Shown: positions 7,964-17,541, counted from the stretch's first letter. The stretch: DNA of 64,000 nt from Zobellia roscoffensis (GCF_015330165.1 NZ_JADDXT010000002.1:62001-126000); one strand, 5' to 3'. The notes: a model not told the origin generated them from the sequence alone. Numbers and translations: made by a program.

Positions 7964-8517
7964 GGTTTAGCAACTAGCGAATCTAAAAGTTGGGTAACCG
8001 TGCTACTATCCCAATCATGGGTCTCTTTAGAATTCACCACAATAGCTCCATTTTTATCTATTATATAAGTACCTTGAATCTCGGGTATCTTAAAGGGTGC
8101 ATCGGCACCTACAATTCTATAGGTTACGGGAAAAATATATTTATTTTTTGCCATAAACTCTTCTACAGGCTCTCGTTCCTCGTTCGTAATAATATAAAAA
8201 TCGACTCTGTCCGAATAAGTGTTATAAAGCTCTTGAATACCCTTTAGCTCTGCGGCACTGGGGGTATTCCATGAAGCCCAAAAGTGAATGAACAGTACTT
8301 TTCCTTCGGATTTATTAAAGTTGAAATAGTCCCAATTGGCATCCTTTAGCTTCCAATCGTATCCTTCAACTACATTTCTTTCCTCTACATTAATAACCTC
8401 TGGAGGTGAAGCAAATAAACGCATAAGCCACACCTTGCCCCAATACCCTACCGGAGTTACAAAAAAGGAAAGCACAAAGGCCATGATAATGAGCGTAAAG
8501 AATGTTTTTCTTTTCAT
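7960..8517 (-). CDS. TlpA-like protein lacking the redox cysteines
   Basis: 185 residues with an N-terminal membrane anchor (about 5-22) and the same fold as its downstream neighbour. Alignment puts the active-site motif at ASWNTPS: the CxxC positions are Asn84 and Ser87. The cis-proline region also differs (EIQGTYI in place of TIPTTYI). It therefore cannot do dithiol exchange. The rest of the domain is well kept (HFWASW, IIDKNGAIV, the DWD ending), so it is probably not a decaying pseudogene; it may bind or position substrates for the active partner. It is the first gene of the two-gene operon. Confidence 0.85.
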   Translation of the reverse strand: MKRKTFFTLIIMAFVLSFFVTPVGYWGKVWLMRLFASPPEVINVEERNVVEGYDWKLKDANWDYFNFNKSEGKVLFIHFWASWNTPSAAELKGIQELYNTYSDRVDFYIITNEEREPVEEFMAKNKYIFPVTYRIVGADAPFKIPEIQGTYIIDKNGAIVVNSKETHDWDSSTVTQLLDSLVAKP

Positions 8518-8543
8518 AAAAAGTATTAGCTAGGGCTAAAACT

Positions 8544-8569
8544 AAAAAACTCCCGCTAATTAACGGGAG
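8544..8569 (-). terminator. Rho-independent terminator of the mitochondrial-type aconitase gene
   Basis: Stem CTCCCG/CGGGAG (8550-8555 and 8564-8569) with an 8-nt loop. Read on the - strand it is followed by six T (8544-8549). It sits 25 bp after the aconitase stop and just before the TlpA-like operon. Confidence 0.85.
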
Positions 8570-8594
8570 CTTTTATATACTATTTCAATATTGA

Positions 8595-10862
8595 CTAAGC
8601 TGCATTTTCCTTTTTAATGACGTTCAATGCAGAACCTTCTCTATACCAATCTATTTGAGGTTGGTTATATGTATGGTTCAACTTAATTACATTTTTGCTT
8701 CCATCTGCATGTACCAACTCTAACGTTAGTTGCTTATCTGGAGCGAACTCAGAAATATCAACAAAGTTGAATGTATCATCTTCTTGCACTAGATCATAAT
8801 CTTCCTCATTGGCAAAAGTTAATCCTAACATACCTTGTTTTTTAAGGTTTGTTTCATGAATACGAGCAAAAGATTTTACTATTACCGCTGCAACTCCTAA
8901 ATGTCTTGGCTCCATGGCCGCATGTTCACGAGAGGAACCTTCTCCATAGTTATGGTCACCCACAACTACAGATCTTACACCTGCTGCTTTGTATGCACGT
9001 GCCGTATCAGGGACACCTGCAAACTCACCTGTTAATTGGTTCTTTACAAAGTTGGTCTTCTTACCAAATGCATTAACAGCACCAATTAAACAGTTATTAG
9101 AAATGTTATCCAAATGACCACGGAAACGTAACCAAGGACCGGCCATGGAAATGTGGTCTGTTGTACATTTACCGAAAGCCTTGATCAATAATTTAGCACC
9201 TATTAAACTTTCGTCTTTTATAGGCGTAAATGGCTCCAATAATTGTAACCTTTCAGAATCAGGGGAAACTTTAACCTCTACACCGGAACCATCTGCATCT
9301 GGAGCTAAGTAACCAGCATCTTCAACAGCAAATCCTTGCGGAGGTAATTCTATACCTAACGGCATATCTAATTTAACTTCCTCTCCATCTTCATTAAGCA
9401 ACGTATCATTCATAGGGTCAAAATCCAAACGACCAGATATTGCTATTGCAGCCACCATTTCAGGAGAACCAACAAAGGCATGCGTATTTGGGTTACCATC
9501 TGCTCTTTTGGAAAAATTTCTATTGAACGAATGAACTATGGTGTTCTTCTCTTCACCCTTTAAATCACTTCTGTCCCACTGACCAATACATGGTCCACAA
9601 GCATTAGTAAAGACCGTAGCTCCTAGATTTTCAAAAACCTCAAGGATACCATCTCTCTCTGCTGTATAACGAATCTGCTCTGATCCCGGGTTAATACCAA
9701 AATCAGATTTTGATTTAATCTTTTTATCTACAGCTTGTTTAGCTATAGATGCTGCTCTCGTTAAATCTTCGTACGAAGAGTTTGTACACGAACCTATTAA
9801 TCCCCAATCTACCTTTAAAGGCCAGCCATTAGCTTTAGCTTTCTCTCCTAATTGACCTACTGGCGTAGCTAAATCTGGAGTAAAAGGACCATTTAAATGA
9901 GGCTTTAACTCGTCTAGATTGATTTCTATAAGTTCATCAAAATATTGCTCTGGGTTAGCGTATACTTCGTCATCTGCAGTTAAGTACTCTCGTACCTTAT
10001 TAGCTTCATCTGCCACATCATTTCTATCTGTAGCCCTTAAGTAGCGCTCCATAGAATCATCATAACCAAAAGTTGAAGTGGTTGCCCCTATTTCAGCACC
10101 CATATTACAAATAGTACCTTTACCGGTACAAGAAAGGTTCTTAGCTCCTTCTCCAAAGTATTCAACAATTGCTCCTGTACCACCTTTAACGGTAAGAATA
10201 CCAGCAACCTTAAGAATAACATCTTTTGCAGAGGTCCAACCAGAAATATTCCCAGTTAACTTAACACCTATTAATTTAGGAAATTTTAACTCCCAAGCCA
10301 TTCCTGCCATAACATCAACAGCATCTGCTCCACCAACACCAATAGCTACCATACCTAAACCACCTGCATTAACGGTATGGGAATCCGTACCGATCATCAT
10401 TCCGCCAGGGAAAGCATAATTTTCAAGTACTACTTGGTGAATAATACCAGCACCTGGCTTCCAAAATCCGATTCCATATTTATTAGATACAGACTCTAAG
10501 AAATTAAAAACTTCTGCACTAGTGCTATTAGCCGATTTTAAATCTAAAGCCGCACCACTTTTTGCCTGAATAAGGTGGTCACAGTGTACCGTAGTTGGCA
10601 CCGCCACATTTGGCTTCCCAGCTTGCATAAACTGTAAAAGAGCCATTTGTGCCGTAGCATCTTGACAAGCGATACGATCCGGAGCAAAATCAACATAATC
10701 TTTTCCTCTGGTGAACGCTTCTGTTGGACTACCATCCCATAAATGAGAGTATAAAATCTTTTCTGAAAGTGTAAGTGGCTTACCTACAATCTCTCTTGCT
10801 TTGTCTACACGTTCCGCCATGGAAGCATAGACTTTTTTAATCATATCTATGTCAAAAGCCAT
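8595..10862 (-). CDS. acnA: Aconitate hydratase, mitochondrial-type (AcnA family)
   Basis: 755 residues, the length of mitochondrial-type aconitases rather than the roughly 890 of E. coli AcnA. It interconverts citrate and isocitrate in the TCA cycle through a [4Fe-4S] cluster. Cluster cysteines are visible in GSCTNSS and in NACGPCIGQW; the C-terminal swivel domain has YGEGSSREHAA. The upstream gene on the same strand is the unrelated-length AcnB, so both aconitase types stand in tandem, separated by a terminator and a repeat. The two are therefore probably transcribed separately. Confidence 0.94.
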   Translation of the reverse strand: MAFDIDMIKKVYASMAERVDKAREIVGKPLTLSEKILYSHLWDGSPTEAFTRGKDYVDFAPDRIACQDATAQMALLQFMQAGKPNVAVPTTVHCDHLIQAKSGAALDLKSANSTSAEVFNFLESVSNKYGIGFWKPGAGIIHQVVLENYAFPGGMMIGTDSHTVNAGGLGMVAIGVGGADAVDVMAGMAWELKFPKLIGVKLTGNISGWTSAKDVILKVAGILTVKGGTGAIVEYFGEGAKNLSCTGKGTICNMGAEIGATTSTFGYDDSMERYLRATDRNDVADEANKVREYLTADDEVYANPEQYFDELIEINLDELKPHLNGPFTPDLATPVGQLGEKAKANGWPLKVDWGLIGSCTNSSYEDLTRAASIAKQAVDKKIKSKSDFGINPGSEQIRYTAERDGILEVFENLGATVFTNACGPCIGQWDRSDLKGEEKNTIVHSFNRNFSKRADGNPNTHAFVGSPEMVAAIAISGRLDFDPMNDTLLNEDGEEVKLDMPLGIELPPQGFAVEDAGYLAPDADGSGVEVKVSPDSERLQLLEPFTPIKDESLIGAKLLIKAFGKCTTDHISMAGPWLRFRGHLDNISNNCLIGAVNAFGKKTNFVKNQLTGEFAGVPDTARAYKAAGVRSVVVGDHNYGEGSSREHAAMEPRHLGVAAVIVKSFARIHETNLKKQGMLGLTFANEEDYDLVQEDDTFNFVDISEFAPDKQLTLELVHADGSKNVIKLNHTYNQPQIDWYREGSALNVIKKENAA

Positions 10863-10971
10863 AAAAACTATTTATAATAATTGTTAATCTATCTTACTTG
10901 TACAAGATACGAAATGTAGGCTGATTTTAAGAGCACATATGAAATTAAGAATGATTATAAAAAGTAAAATA

Positions 10972-11059
10972 CCTCGAGGCAAGCCCACGAGACATTAAAA
11001 GAAATACACCGTGATTACGAGGCAAACCTCGGAGCGTTTAATCTGGATTATCGAATAAA
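10972..11059. repeat. Interspersed 88-nt repeat, copy 1
   Basis: Matches 17795-17882 over 88 nt without gaps, at about 70 of 88 positions by eye. The left part folds into an imperfect hairpin around GGCAAGCCC (arms CTCG and CGAG). The middle has a second GAGGCAA block, and the right end contains ATTATCGA near a CGAT/ATCG palindrome. It lies between the two aconitase genes, next to the acnB terminator. The form (short, intergenic, hairpin-rich, diverged copies) suggests a REP-like or MITE-like element. No transposase is adjacent. Confidence 0.72.
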
Positions 11060-11091
11060 ATTAAAAGCCCAAGTACGAATACTCAGGCTTT
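11057..11091 (-). terminator. Probable terminator of acnB
   Basis: Stem AAAGCC/GGCTTT (11064-11069 and 11086-11091) continues, after a CA/CA internal loop, with AGTA/TACT and a CGAA tetraloop. On the - strand it is followed by a T-rich stretch (TTAATTTTAT). It lies 26 bp after the acnB stop and abuts the end of repeat copy 1. Confidence 0.65.
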
Positions 11092-11116
11092 AAATAAATT
11101 ATAATTAAAAGTATTG

Positions 11117-13891
11117 TTACCGCACCAATTGCTTGGTAGAAGGTTTAAACTTCGTTAAAACAATACCATCAACAGCTGCTTCATATTCGGCCATTGTAGG
11201 AGTTCTTCCTAAGATTGTAGATAATACAACAACGGGTGTGGATGATAATAAAGATTCACCTTTTTTCTCGCCAGTATCTTTTACTACACGACCCTGGAAT
11301 AAACGTGTAGATGTTGCCATTACCGTATCTCCTGGTTCTGCCTTTTCTTGGTTACCCATACAAAGGTTACAACCTGGGCGCTCTAGGTATAGCATGTTTT
11401 CGTACTTGGTACGTGCCAAACCTTTTGGTGCGCTATCGTCAAATTCGAAGCCTGAGTATTTTACAAGTACATCCCAGTCACCCTCTGCCTTCAACTCATC
11501 AACAATATTATATGTTGGAGGAGCAACTACTAAAGGAGCTTTGAATTCTACCTTTCCGTTTTGCGCTTCAACATTTTTCAACATTTGAGCTAATATTTTC
11601 ATATCTCCTTTATGAACCATACAAGACCCTACGAAACCTAAATCTACTTTTTTAGTTCCACCATAGTACGATAATGGCCTAATATTATCATGCGTATAAC
11701 GCTTAGAAACATCTTCATTATTTACATCTGGATCTGCAATCATTGGTTCAGCAATTTCATCTAAATCAATAACTACTTCTGCATGATATTTAGCATCGGC
11801 ATCTGGTCTTAAAGATGGCTTAATACCTGTTTTAAGTTCCGTAATTCTAGTTTCCGCCTTATCAACAAGTCCTTGAAGTACACCCTTTGCATTGTCCATA
11901 CCCTTTTCGATCATGATTTGGATACGACCTTTTGCAATCTCTAATGACTCTATTAAGGTATCGTCTTCAGAAATACAGATAGATGCTTTCGCTTTCATTT
12001 CTGCTGTCCAATCCGTAAACGTAAATGCTTCGTCAGAAGTCAACGTTCCAATATGAACCTCTATTACACGACCTTGGAATACGTTTTCGCCTCCAAATTG
12101 TTGTAACATTTGCTGTTGTGTGGCATGTACTACATCACGGAAATCCATATAAGATTTCATTTGTCCTTTAAAGGTTACTTTAACCGATTCAGGAATTGGC
12201 ATGGACGCCTCACCTGTAGCCAATGCTAATGCAACTGTACCTGAATCTGCACCGAAAGCAACACCTTTAGACATACGTGTGTGCGAATCTCCACCAATAA
12301 TGATGTCCCAATCACCCACCGTAATATCGTTCAATACTTTATGAATAACATCTGTCATTGGAAAATATTTCCCTTTAGGATCACGACCAGTAATTAAACC
12401 AAAGTCGTTCATAAAGCTCATTAATCTTGGAATATTCGCTTTCGATTTATCATCCCAAACTGAAGCTGTATGACAACCAGATTGGTATGCGCCATCCACA
12501 ATTGGAGAAATAACCGTTGCAGCCATCATCTCTAATTCTTGGGATGTCATTAAACCTGTAGTATCTTGTGAACCTACAATGTTTACTTCAGCACGAACGT
12601 AAGAACCTGCATGCAATGTAGCTCCTGAAGTACCGACTGCATTTTTATTGAATATCTTCTCTACCGCAGTTAATCCTTGCCCTTCTATAGAAACTTCTTT
12701 TGAAGTTGCATATACTTGAGGAACATCAATTCCTAAAGTTTTACAAGCAAATGTTTGTAATTTTTTACCAAAAACAACGGCATAAGAACCACCTGCTTTC
12801 ATAAACTCCATCTTCTGCGGAGTAAATGCTGCAGAAATATCTTTTAATTCAATCTTACCATGATACAATTTTTTCTCTTTTGTATTAATGGTAAGCACTG
12901 TTCCGGTCTTTACAGAATACATTTCCTTTAATACCGGTTCTCCATCTTCATCACGAATTGTTTTTCCTTCTGCATCTTTTTGGATAACCCAGTTTTTAAG
13001 GTCTAAACCAATACCTCCTGTTACACCAACTGTTGTTAAAAAAATTGGAGCGATACCATTAGTACCAGCAATTACTGGAGCAAAATTAATAAATGGAACA
13101 TATTTACTAAAAGGTACGCCTGTCCATAATGCTACATTATTTACACCAGACATTCTTGAAGAACCCACCCCCATTGTTCCTTTTTCTGCAATAAGCATTA
13201 CGCGCTTATCTGGATGTTGTTCCTTTAAAGCCAATACTTCTTTTTGCATGTCTTTATTATGCTCAAAAATACATTGACCATGTAACTCGCGATCAGATCT
13301 TGAGTGCGCATCACCACCTGGCGATAATAAATCTGTAGAAATATCACCTACACCCGCAACGTATGTTACGATATCAATAGTTTCATCTATTTCTGGAAGC
13401 TTTGTAAAAAACTCTGCCTTGGCATAGCTTTCTATGATGTCTTTTGCAATTGTATTACCACTTTTTAAGGCCACTTCTAAACGAGAGGTATCTGCCTCAT
13501 AAAGAAAAACTTGCGTTTTTAAAACCTCGGCCGCTTGTTTGGCTAAATTCTCGTCTGATCCTAACGCGACATCTAACAATACCTTTATTGAAGGTCCGCC
13601 CTTCATATGGGATAATTGTTCAAAAGCAAAAGACGGTGTAATCTCTTTTACAACTGACTCGCCAAGAATAATTTCTTTTAAAAATTTAGCTTTCACTCCG
13701 GCAGCGCTAGTTGTACCAGGTAAAACATTATAGATAAAAAAGTTTAGAGATTCTTCTCTGTACTCATTCTCTACATCTTTAATTTGCTCAATAATTTTGC
13801 TAAGTAATTCAGCACCATCAATTGGCTTTGGCTGAAGACCTTGACCTTTACGCTCTTCGATCTCCTTTAGGTAATCCTTATAAATGCTCAT
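11117..13891 (-). CDS. acnB: Bifunctional aconitate hydratase 2 / 2-methylisocitrate dehydratase
   Basis: 924 residues, as in flavobacterial AcnB. The N-terminal HEAT-like domain (about 1-160) and swivel domain come before the catalytic domains, the reverse of AcnA order. Iron-sulfur ligands are seen in GSCMVHKGD and in the C-terminal GCNLCMGNQ. AcnB interconverts citrate and isocitrate and in some bacteria dehydrates 2-methylcitrate or 2-methylisocitrate. Having both AcnA and AcnB types suggests that one is the housekeeping and the other the stress- or iron-resistant form, but which is which is not shown here. Confidence 0.95.
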   Translation of the reverse strand: MSIYKDYLKEIEERKGQGLQPKPIDGAELLSKIIEQIKDVENEYREESLNFFIYNVLPGTTSAAGVKAKFLKEIILGESVVKEITPSFAFEQLSHMKGGPSIKVLLDVALGSDENLAKQAAEVLKTQVFLYEADTSRLEVALKSGNTIAKDIIESYAKAEFFTKLPEIDETIDIVTYVAGVGDISTDLLSPGGDAHSRSDRELHGQCIFEHNKDMQKEVLALKEQHPDKRVMLIAEKGTMGVGSSRMSGVNNVALWTGVPFSKYVPFINFAPVIAGTNGIAPIFLTTVGVTGGIGLDLKNWVIQKDAEGKTIRDEDGEPVLKEMYSVKTGTVLTINTKEKKLYHGKIELKDISAAFTPQKMEFMKAGGSYAVVFGKKLQTFACKTLGIDVPQVYATSKEVSIEGQGLTAVEKIFNKNAVGTSGATLHAGSYVRAEVNIVGSQDTTGLMTSQELEMMAATVISPIVDGAYQSGCHTASVWDDKSKANIPRLMSFMNDFGLITGRDPKGKYFPMTDVIHKVLNDITVGDWDIIIGGDSHTRMSKGVAFGADSGTVALALATGEASMPIPESVKVTFKGQMKSYMDFRDVVHATQQQMLQQFGGENVFQGRVIEVHIGTLTSDEAFTFTDWTAEMKAKASICISEDDTLIESLEIAKGRIQIMIEKGMDNAKGVLQGLVDKAETRITELKTGIKPSLRPDADAKYHAEVVIDLDEIAEPMIADPDVNNEDVSKRYTHDNIRPLSYYGGTKKVDLGFVGSCMVHKGDMKILAQMLKNVEAQNGKVEFKAPLVVAPPTYNIVDELKAEGDWDVLVKYSGFEFDDSAPKGLARTKYENMLYLERPGCNLCMGNQEKAEPGDTVMATSTRLFQGRVVKDTGEKKGESLLSSTPVVVLSTILGRTPTMAEYEAAVDGIVLTKFKPSTKQLVR

Positions 13892-14257
13892 TTAAAAAAT
13901 GGTTTGAGTGTTAAATCAGCTATAAAAAAATAGTCTAAATTGTTCACCATCAATTTCACACTATATTTTCACAACTAAAATTAAAGGTTGAAAACAGCAT
14001 TAACCCCACCGTTTTAACGTGTAATAATCAAATGGAAAAATATCCCTCTGACCGTTACCTTATGAGATGTCATTACCGAATTCGTTTGAGTTGTTTCAAT
14101 CCCGTAAAACTAAGAAAATATGGAGCGCAAATAAAACTTTTACCTTAGGATTCACACCTTTTTTAGAAATTGATCAGTAGATTGCTTTCTGCTTGCACTA
14201 ACTAAGGGAAGAAAGCCAGAAAACTTATGAATTTATAGCAGATATGTTAATTTTTCG
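13892..14257. other. 366-bp non-coding stretch between moxR and acnB
   Basis: No convincing ORF or RNA is seen. It must hold the acnB promoter (- strand), but no exact TAnnTTTG box could be placed. An isolated 7-bp inverted repeat, GCTTTCT/AGAAAGC at 14184-14216, has a 19-nt loop and no T tract. Confidence 0.5.
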
Positions 14258-15211
14258 CTAGAGTAATTTAGCAATAATAGCTTCTTCCGAAATACCTTCG
14301 GCCTCTGCTTTGTAATTTTTGATAATTCTATGTCTCAAAATTCCAGTTGCCACAGCTTGGACATCTTCGGCATCGGGAGAAAATTTACCTTGTATTGCTG
14401 CATGTGCTTTAGCTGCCAAAACAAGATTTTGTGATGCCCTAGGACCTGCTCCCCAATCTATATATTGTTTAACATAATCACTTGCCGAATCTAAATTTGG
14501 ACGTGTAGAATTTACCAACTTTACGGCATACTCTACCACATTGTCCGGAACTGGAATACGACGTACCAGTTGTTGAACCTCTAATATTTCCTTCGCATTG
14601 AATAAAGCCTGAACTGTTACCGATCTATCTGAAGTAGTGCTTTTCACCACTTCTATTTCTTCGGCTATAGAAGGGTATTTCAGCTCAATAGCAAACATAA
14701 AACGGTCTAACTGAGCTTCCGGAAGTGGGTACGTACCTTCTTGTTCAATAGGGTTCTGAGTAGCCAAAACAAAATAAGGAAGTTCTAACTTATGCTGTTG
14801 TCCTGCAATGGTCACTGCACGCTCTTGCATCGCCTCAAGCAAAGCCGCTTGAGTTTTAGGTGGCGTGCGGTTGATCTCATCGGCCAAAATGATGTTTCCA
14901 AAAATAGGTCCTTTTATAAATTTAAAGTTTCTATTTTGATCAAGAACCTCACTACCAAGAATATCACTTGGCATTAAATCCGGAGTAAATTGAATACGTT
15001 TAAAATCCAATCCTAAGGTTTGGGCTATGGTATTCACCATTAAAGTTTTTGCCAATCCAGGAACACCGATCAGCAAAGAGTGACCACCCGTATAAATACT
15101 TAAAAGAATTTGGTCTATTACCTTGTCTTGGCCTACAATGACCTTGGCAATTTCCTTTTTAAGCGCCTGATGTTTTTCTACAAGTTGATTGATTGCCTGA
15201 ACGTCCGACAT
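14258..15211 (-). CDS. MoxR-family AAA+ ATPase
   Basis: 317 residues. The Walker A motif is atypical, as in the family (GVPGLAKT, about 38-45); Walker B is IILADEINR; a second-region PQAALLEAMQE and the sensor FVLATQNPIEQEGTYPLPEAQLDRF follow. MoxR proteins act as chaperones for assembly of metalloproteins or membrane complexes, usually with DUF58 and von Willebrand-type partners. Those partners are not next to it here. It lies 4 bp after the SurA-like gene and is the third gene of that operon, which points to an envelope role. Confidence 0.93.
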   Translation of the reverse strand: MSDVQAINQLVEKHQALKKEIAKVIVGQDKVIDQILLSIYTGGHSLLIGVPGLAKTLMVNTIAQTLGLDFKRIQFTPDLMPSDILGSEVLDQNRNFKFIKGPIFGNIILADEINRTPPKTQAALLEAMQERAVTIAGQQHKLELPYFVLATQNPIEQEGTYPLPEAQLDRFMFAIELKYPSIAEEIEVVKSTTSDRSVTVQALFNAKEILEVQQLVRRIPVPDNVVEYAVKLVNSTRPNLDSASDYVKQYIDWGAGPRASQNLVLAAKAHAAIQGKFSPDAEDVQAVATGILRHRIIKNYKAEAEGISEEAIIAKLL

Positions 15212-15215
15212 GCAC

Positions 15216-16667
15216 TTATTCTTTTACCCAGTTATTGGCAAATTCGCAGTCTTTGTTGTCTTCGTTCACACTAATATAGGTATCTTCTATATGCTCGTCC
15301 ATCCACTTTTTAATAGCTTTATACTGCTTTTCAGTTTTAGCCAATTGTTGGATTTTAATGTAATCCTTAGAAAAATCAGCAGTATGTTCATCATACCGGT
15401 TCGTAACCTTTAGGATTTTATATTTAGGACCTCCACCTCTTGGATCTTCTTCCAGTAACGGATAAGAGATTTCATCATCCTTAAGACTACGAACTTGGTT
15501 GTACAGTGTAGGATCCATTTTTGTCAACTCAAAACGAGAATCAAAATTGGTAGGGTTTCTTAAAAGACCTCCATCAAACTTCGTTTCCTTTTCATCCGAA
15601 AAATTACGTGCGGCATCCGCAAAGGAATATTTACCTTCCATGATGTGCTTACGAATAGTATCCAACTCAGATTTCACTTCATCCAAAGCTGTTTGAGAAA
15701 TCTTAGGTTGTACCAGAATATGACGTAAATCTAATTCTTGACCTCTTATTTTTTCAATAAAAATAATGTGATACCCAAACTGCGTTTCAAAAGGGTCCGA
15801 AACTTCACCTTCCGCTAAACTAAATGCTACATCCTTAAAAGTCTTATCAAACCCAGTATCCTTTGTTATGCTATAAAAACCACCTTTTGATTTTGAGCCT
15901 GGATCCTGTGAGTACAAAATGGCTTTTACACTAAAACTTGCATCATTATCCTCTACATCTGCTTTAATCTCGTTAAGCTTATCCAACACATCTTGAACTT
16001 CTTCTTCTGTAGGCTTTGGGGCTTTTACAATTTGAGCAATTTCCATTTCTGCACCAAAAACCGGGCGTTCATCTTCTGGAATTTTATTAAAAAACTGACG
16101 GACTTCTTCTGGTGTTATTTCTATTTTTTCAACAATACTAGACTGCATTTTCTCAGAAAGCATTCTTAGTTTGTTAATTTTATTAATGTCTTCACGAAGA
16201 CTAGCTTCATCTTCTTTTTTGTAGAACTTCAACAGTTTCTCCATAGAACCTGTCTGTTGTACAAAAGATTGTATTTGACGATCAGTGGTTGCCGCAATCT
16301 CATCATCTGAAACCAAGAGACTATCCTGTACGGCCTGGTGGGCATACAAACGGTCTTCCATTAATTTACCCAAAAGCCCACAACGGGTAACATCTGCCGT
16401 AGAAACTCCTTGACTTTTTAAATCGATTAAAGTTTTCTCTATATCCGATTCTAGGATAACATAATCACCTACAACCGCAGAAATACCATCTAATTTAATT
16501 TTTTTAAAGTTGTTCACTGGTTTAACCGAGTCCATTTCTACGCTAGCTTCAGCATCCAATACAGCTTCTTCTTGGCTTTCAACAACTTCTTCAGTTTCCT
16601 GAGCAAAAGCACCTCCTGTAATCAAAAGGCATCCGATAATGGTAATGTACTTACTCACCTTGCTCAT
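15216..16667 (-). CDS. surA: SurA-like periplasmic peptidyl-prolyl isomerase/chaperone
   Basis: About 483 residues from the ATG at 16667, which gives a clean signal peptide (MSKVSKYITIIGCLL to AFAQ). An ATG at 16700 would add 11 charged residues in front and is less likely. After a SurA-type N-terminal helical domain (QSFVQQTGSMEKLL region) come two parvulin PpiC domains, the second starting at LDLRHILVQPK and containing ARNFSDEKETKFDGGLL. SurA helps outer-membrane proteins to fold. It overlaps the upstream lipoprotein gene by 17 bp and is followed by moxR after 4 bp. Confidence 0.9.
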   Translation of the reverse strand: MSKVSKYITIIGCLLITGGAFAQETEEVVESQEEAVLDAEASVEMDSVKPVNNFKKIKLDGISAVVGDYVILESDIEKTLIDLKSQGVSTADVTRCGLLGKLMEDRLYAHQAVQDSLLVSDDEIAATTDRQIQSFVQQTGSMEKLLKFYKKEDEASLREDINKINKLRMLSEKMQSSIVEKIEITPEEVRQFFNKIPEDERPVFGAEMEIAQIVKAPKPTEEEVQDVLDKLNEIKADVEDNDASFSVKAILYSQDPGSKSKGGFYSITKDTGFDKTFKDVAFSLAEGEVSDPFETQFGYHIIFIEKIRGQELDLRHILVQPKISQTALDEVKSELDTIRKHIMEGKYSFADAARNFSDEKETKFDGGLLRNPTNFDSRFELTKMDPTLYNQVRSLKDDEISYPLLEEDPRGGGPKYKILKVTNRYDEHTADFSKDYIKIQQLAKTEKQYKAIKKWMDEHIEDTYISVNEDNKDCEFANNWVKE

Positions 16668-17541
16668 AAACTTCAAATTCTTTCTCTTTAATAGCCTCAT
16701 CTATAATTTCTGTTTCCAGTTTTCTTAAATAATCGAGTTTTCTTCTACTTAGTAAAACCTGCTTGATCGTGGGTTCAATAAAAGATAGTGGAGCGACGTC
16801 ATTAATATCAAGCACATCGGTAACCTTTGCCAAATATACCCCGTTTGCATCCTCCATCTCAAAAAATTGTGATTTTTTTAGGTGTTTACTGGCATTTTCA
16901 AAGGTTAGTGGGGGTATTTCTTCAATAATCCTTGTAGCGCTTACCCATATAGAGTCATTGAAGTTGAGTTTCTTGAACTGTACCCCTATGGAATCTAGAT
17001 ATGCAATATCGTTCTTTTTAAAACGCTTCAATTTACTTATTACATCGTCTTTATTCAAAAATTGTGTGGGCAACTCCACAAATCTGAGTTTTACAATCTT
17101 TTCCTTTAATTTAAAATTTTCCTTCTCCCGCTCATAAAAACCATTTAATTGAGAACTGCTAATTACAGTATCTCCACCTTGCTGCACCAATGCCTCTTTA
17201 TACGCTCTGGTGTATAGGTCCGTACGATAATCTGTTACCAAAACATCATACTCTGCCAATTTCTCTTCTGGAAGATTAATTTTAGCTTTTTCCAACAACA
17301 ATTGCTTAGATGCCCAATTGTTGATATAATTTGTCACAAAAGAGGCACTATCTTCTTTAGAAATACCTTTAGCCAATAATTTTGCTACATCCTCACGATA
17401 CAAATAATTCTCCCCTACGCGTGCCAAATATCCAGGTTCGTCTTTTGCTAAAAAAGAACCGCAGCCCACAAAAAGGACTATAATGGCCATAACGGTCGAA
17501 CAACGAACCAAATAGCGCAATGGTATTATTTTTAATTTCAT
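16651..17541 (-). CDS. SurA-N-type lipoprotein chaperone without a parvulin domain
   Basis: 296 residues. A signal peptide with lipobox VGCG (Cys27) makes it a lipoprotein. The following helical region (GENYLYREDVAKLL, FVTNYINNWASKQLLLEKAKINL) resembles the SurA N-terminal domain, but no PpiC motif can be found, so prolyl isomerase activity is unlikely. Similar proteins stand before surA in other Flavobacteriia and are often loosely named isomerases. It is the first gene of the operon with surA and moxR, overlapping surA. A role as accessory chaperone for outer-membrane protein delivery is inferred. Confidence 0.78.
   Translation of the reverse strand: MKLKIIPLRYLVRCSTVMAIIVLFVGCGSFLAKDEPGYLARVGENYLYREDVAKLLAKGISKEDSASFVTNYINNWASKQLLLEKAKINLPEEKLAEYDVLVTDYRTDLYTRAYKEALVQQGGDTVISSSQLNGFYEREKENFKLKEKIVKLRFVELPTQFLNKDDVISKLKRFKKNDIAYLDSIGVQFKKLNFNDSIWVSATRIIEEIPPLTFENASKHLKKSQFFEMEDANGVYLAKVTDVLDINDVAPLSFIEPTIKQVLLSRRKLDYLRKLETEIIDEAIKEKEFEVYEQGE

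Noticed and set aside
7960..8517. Second TlpA-like gene as a pseudogene
   Set aside because: The frame is intact, the fold motifs other than the active site are kept, and its stop is tightly coupled to the next gene.
9600..13800. Long open frames on the + strand opposite acnA and acnB, and similar antisense frames over other genes
   Set aside because: They are mirror frames of well-supported genes, low in expected codon pattern and without any family motif.
14184..14216. GCTTTCT/AGAAAGC inverted repeat as the moxR terminator
   Set aside because: The loop is 19 nt and no T tract follows on either strand.
16651..16700. 50-bp overlap of the two SurA-like frames, which could be read as a frameshifted single gene
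   Set aside because: The downstream gene has its own signal peptide when started at 16667, and both proteins are complete, so a short overlap of two genes is simpler.
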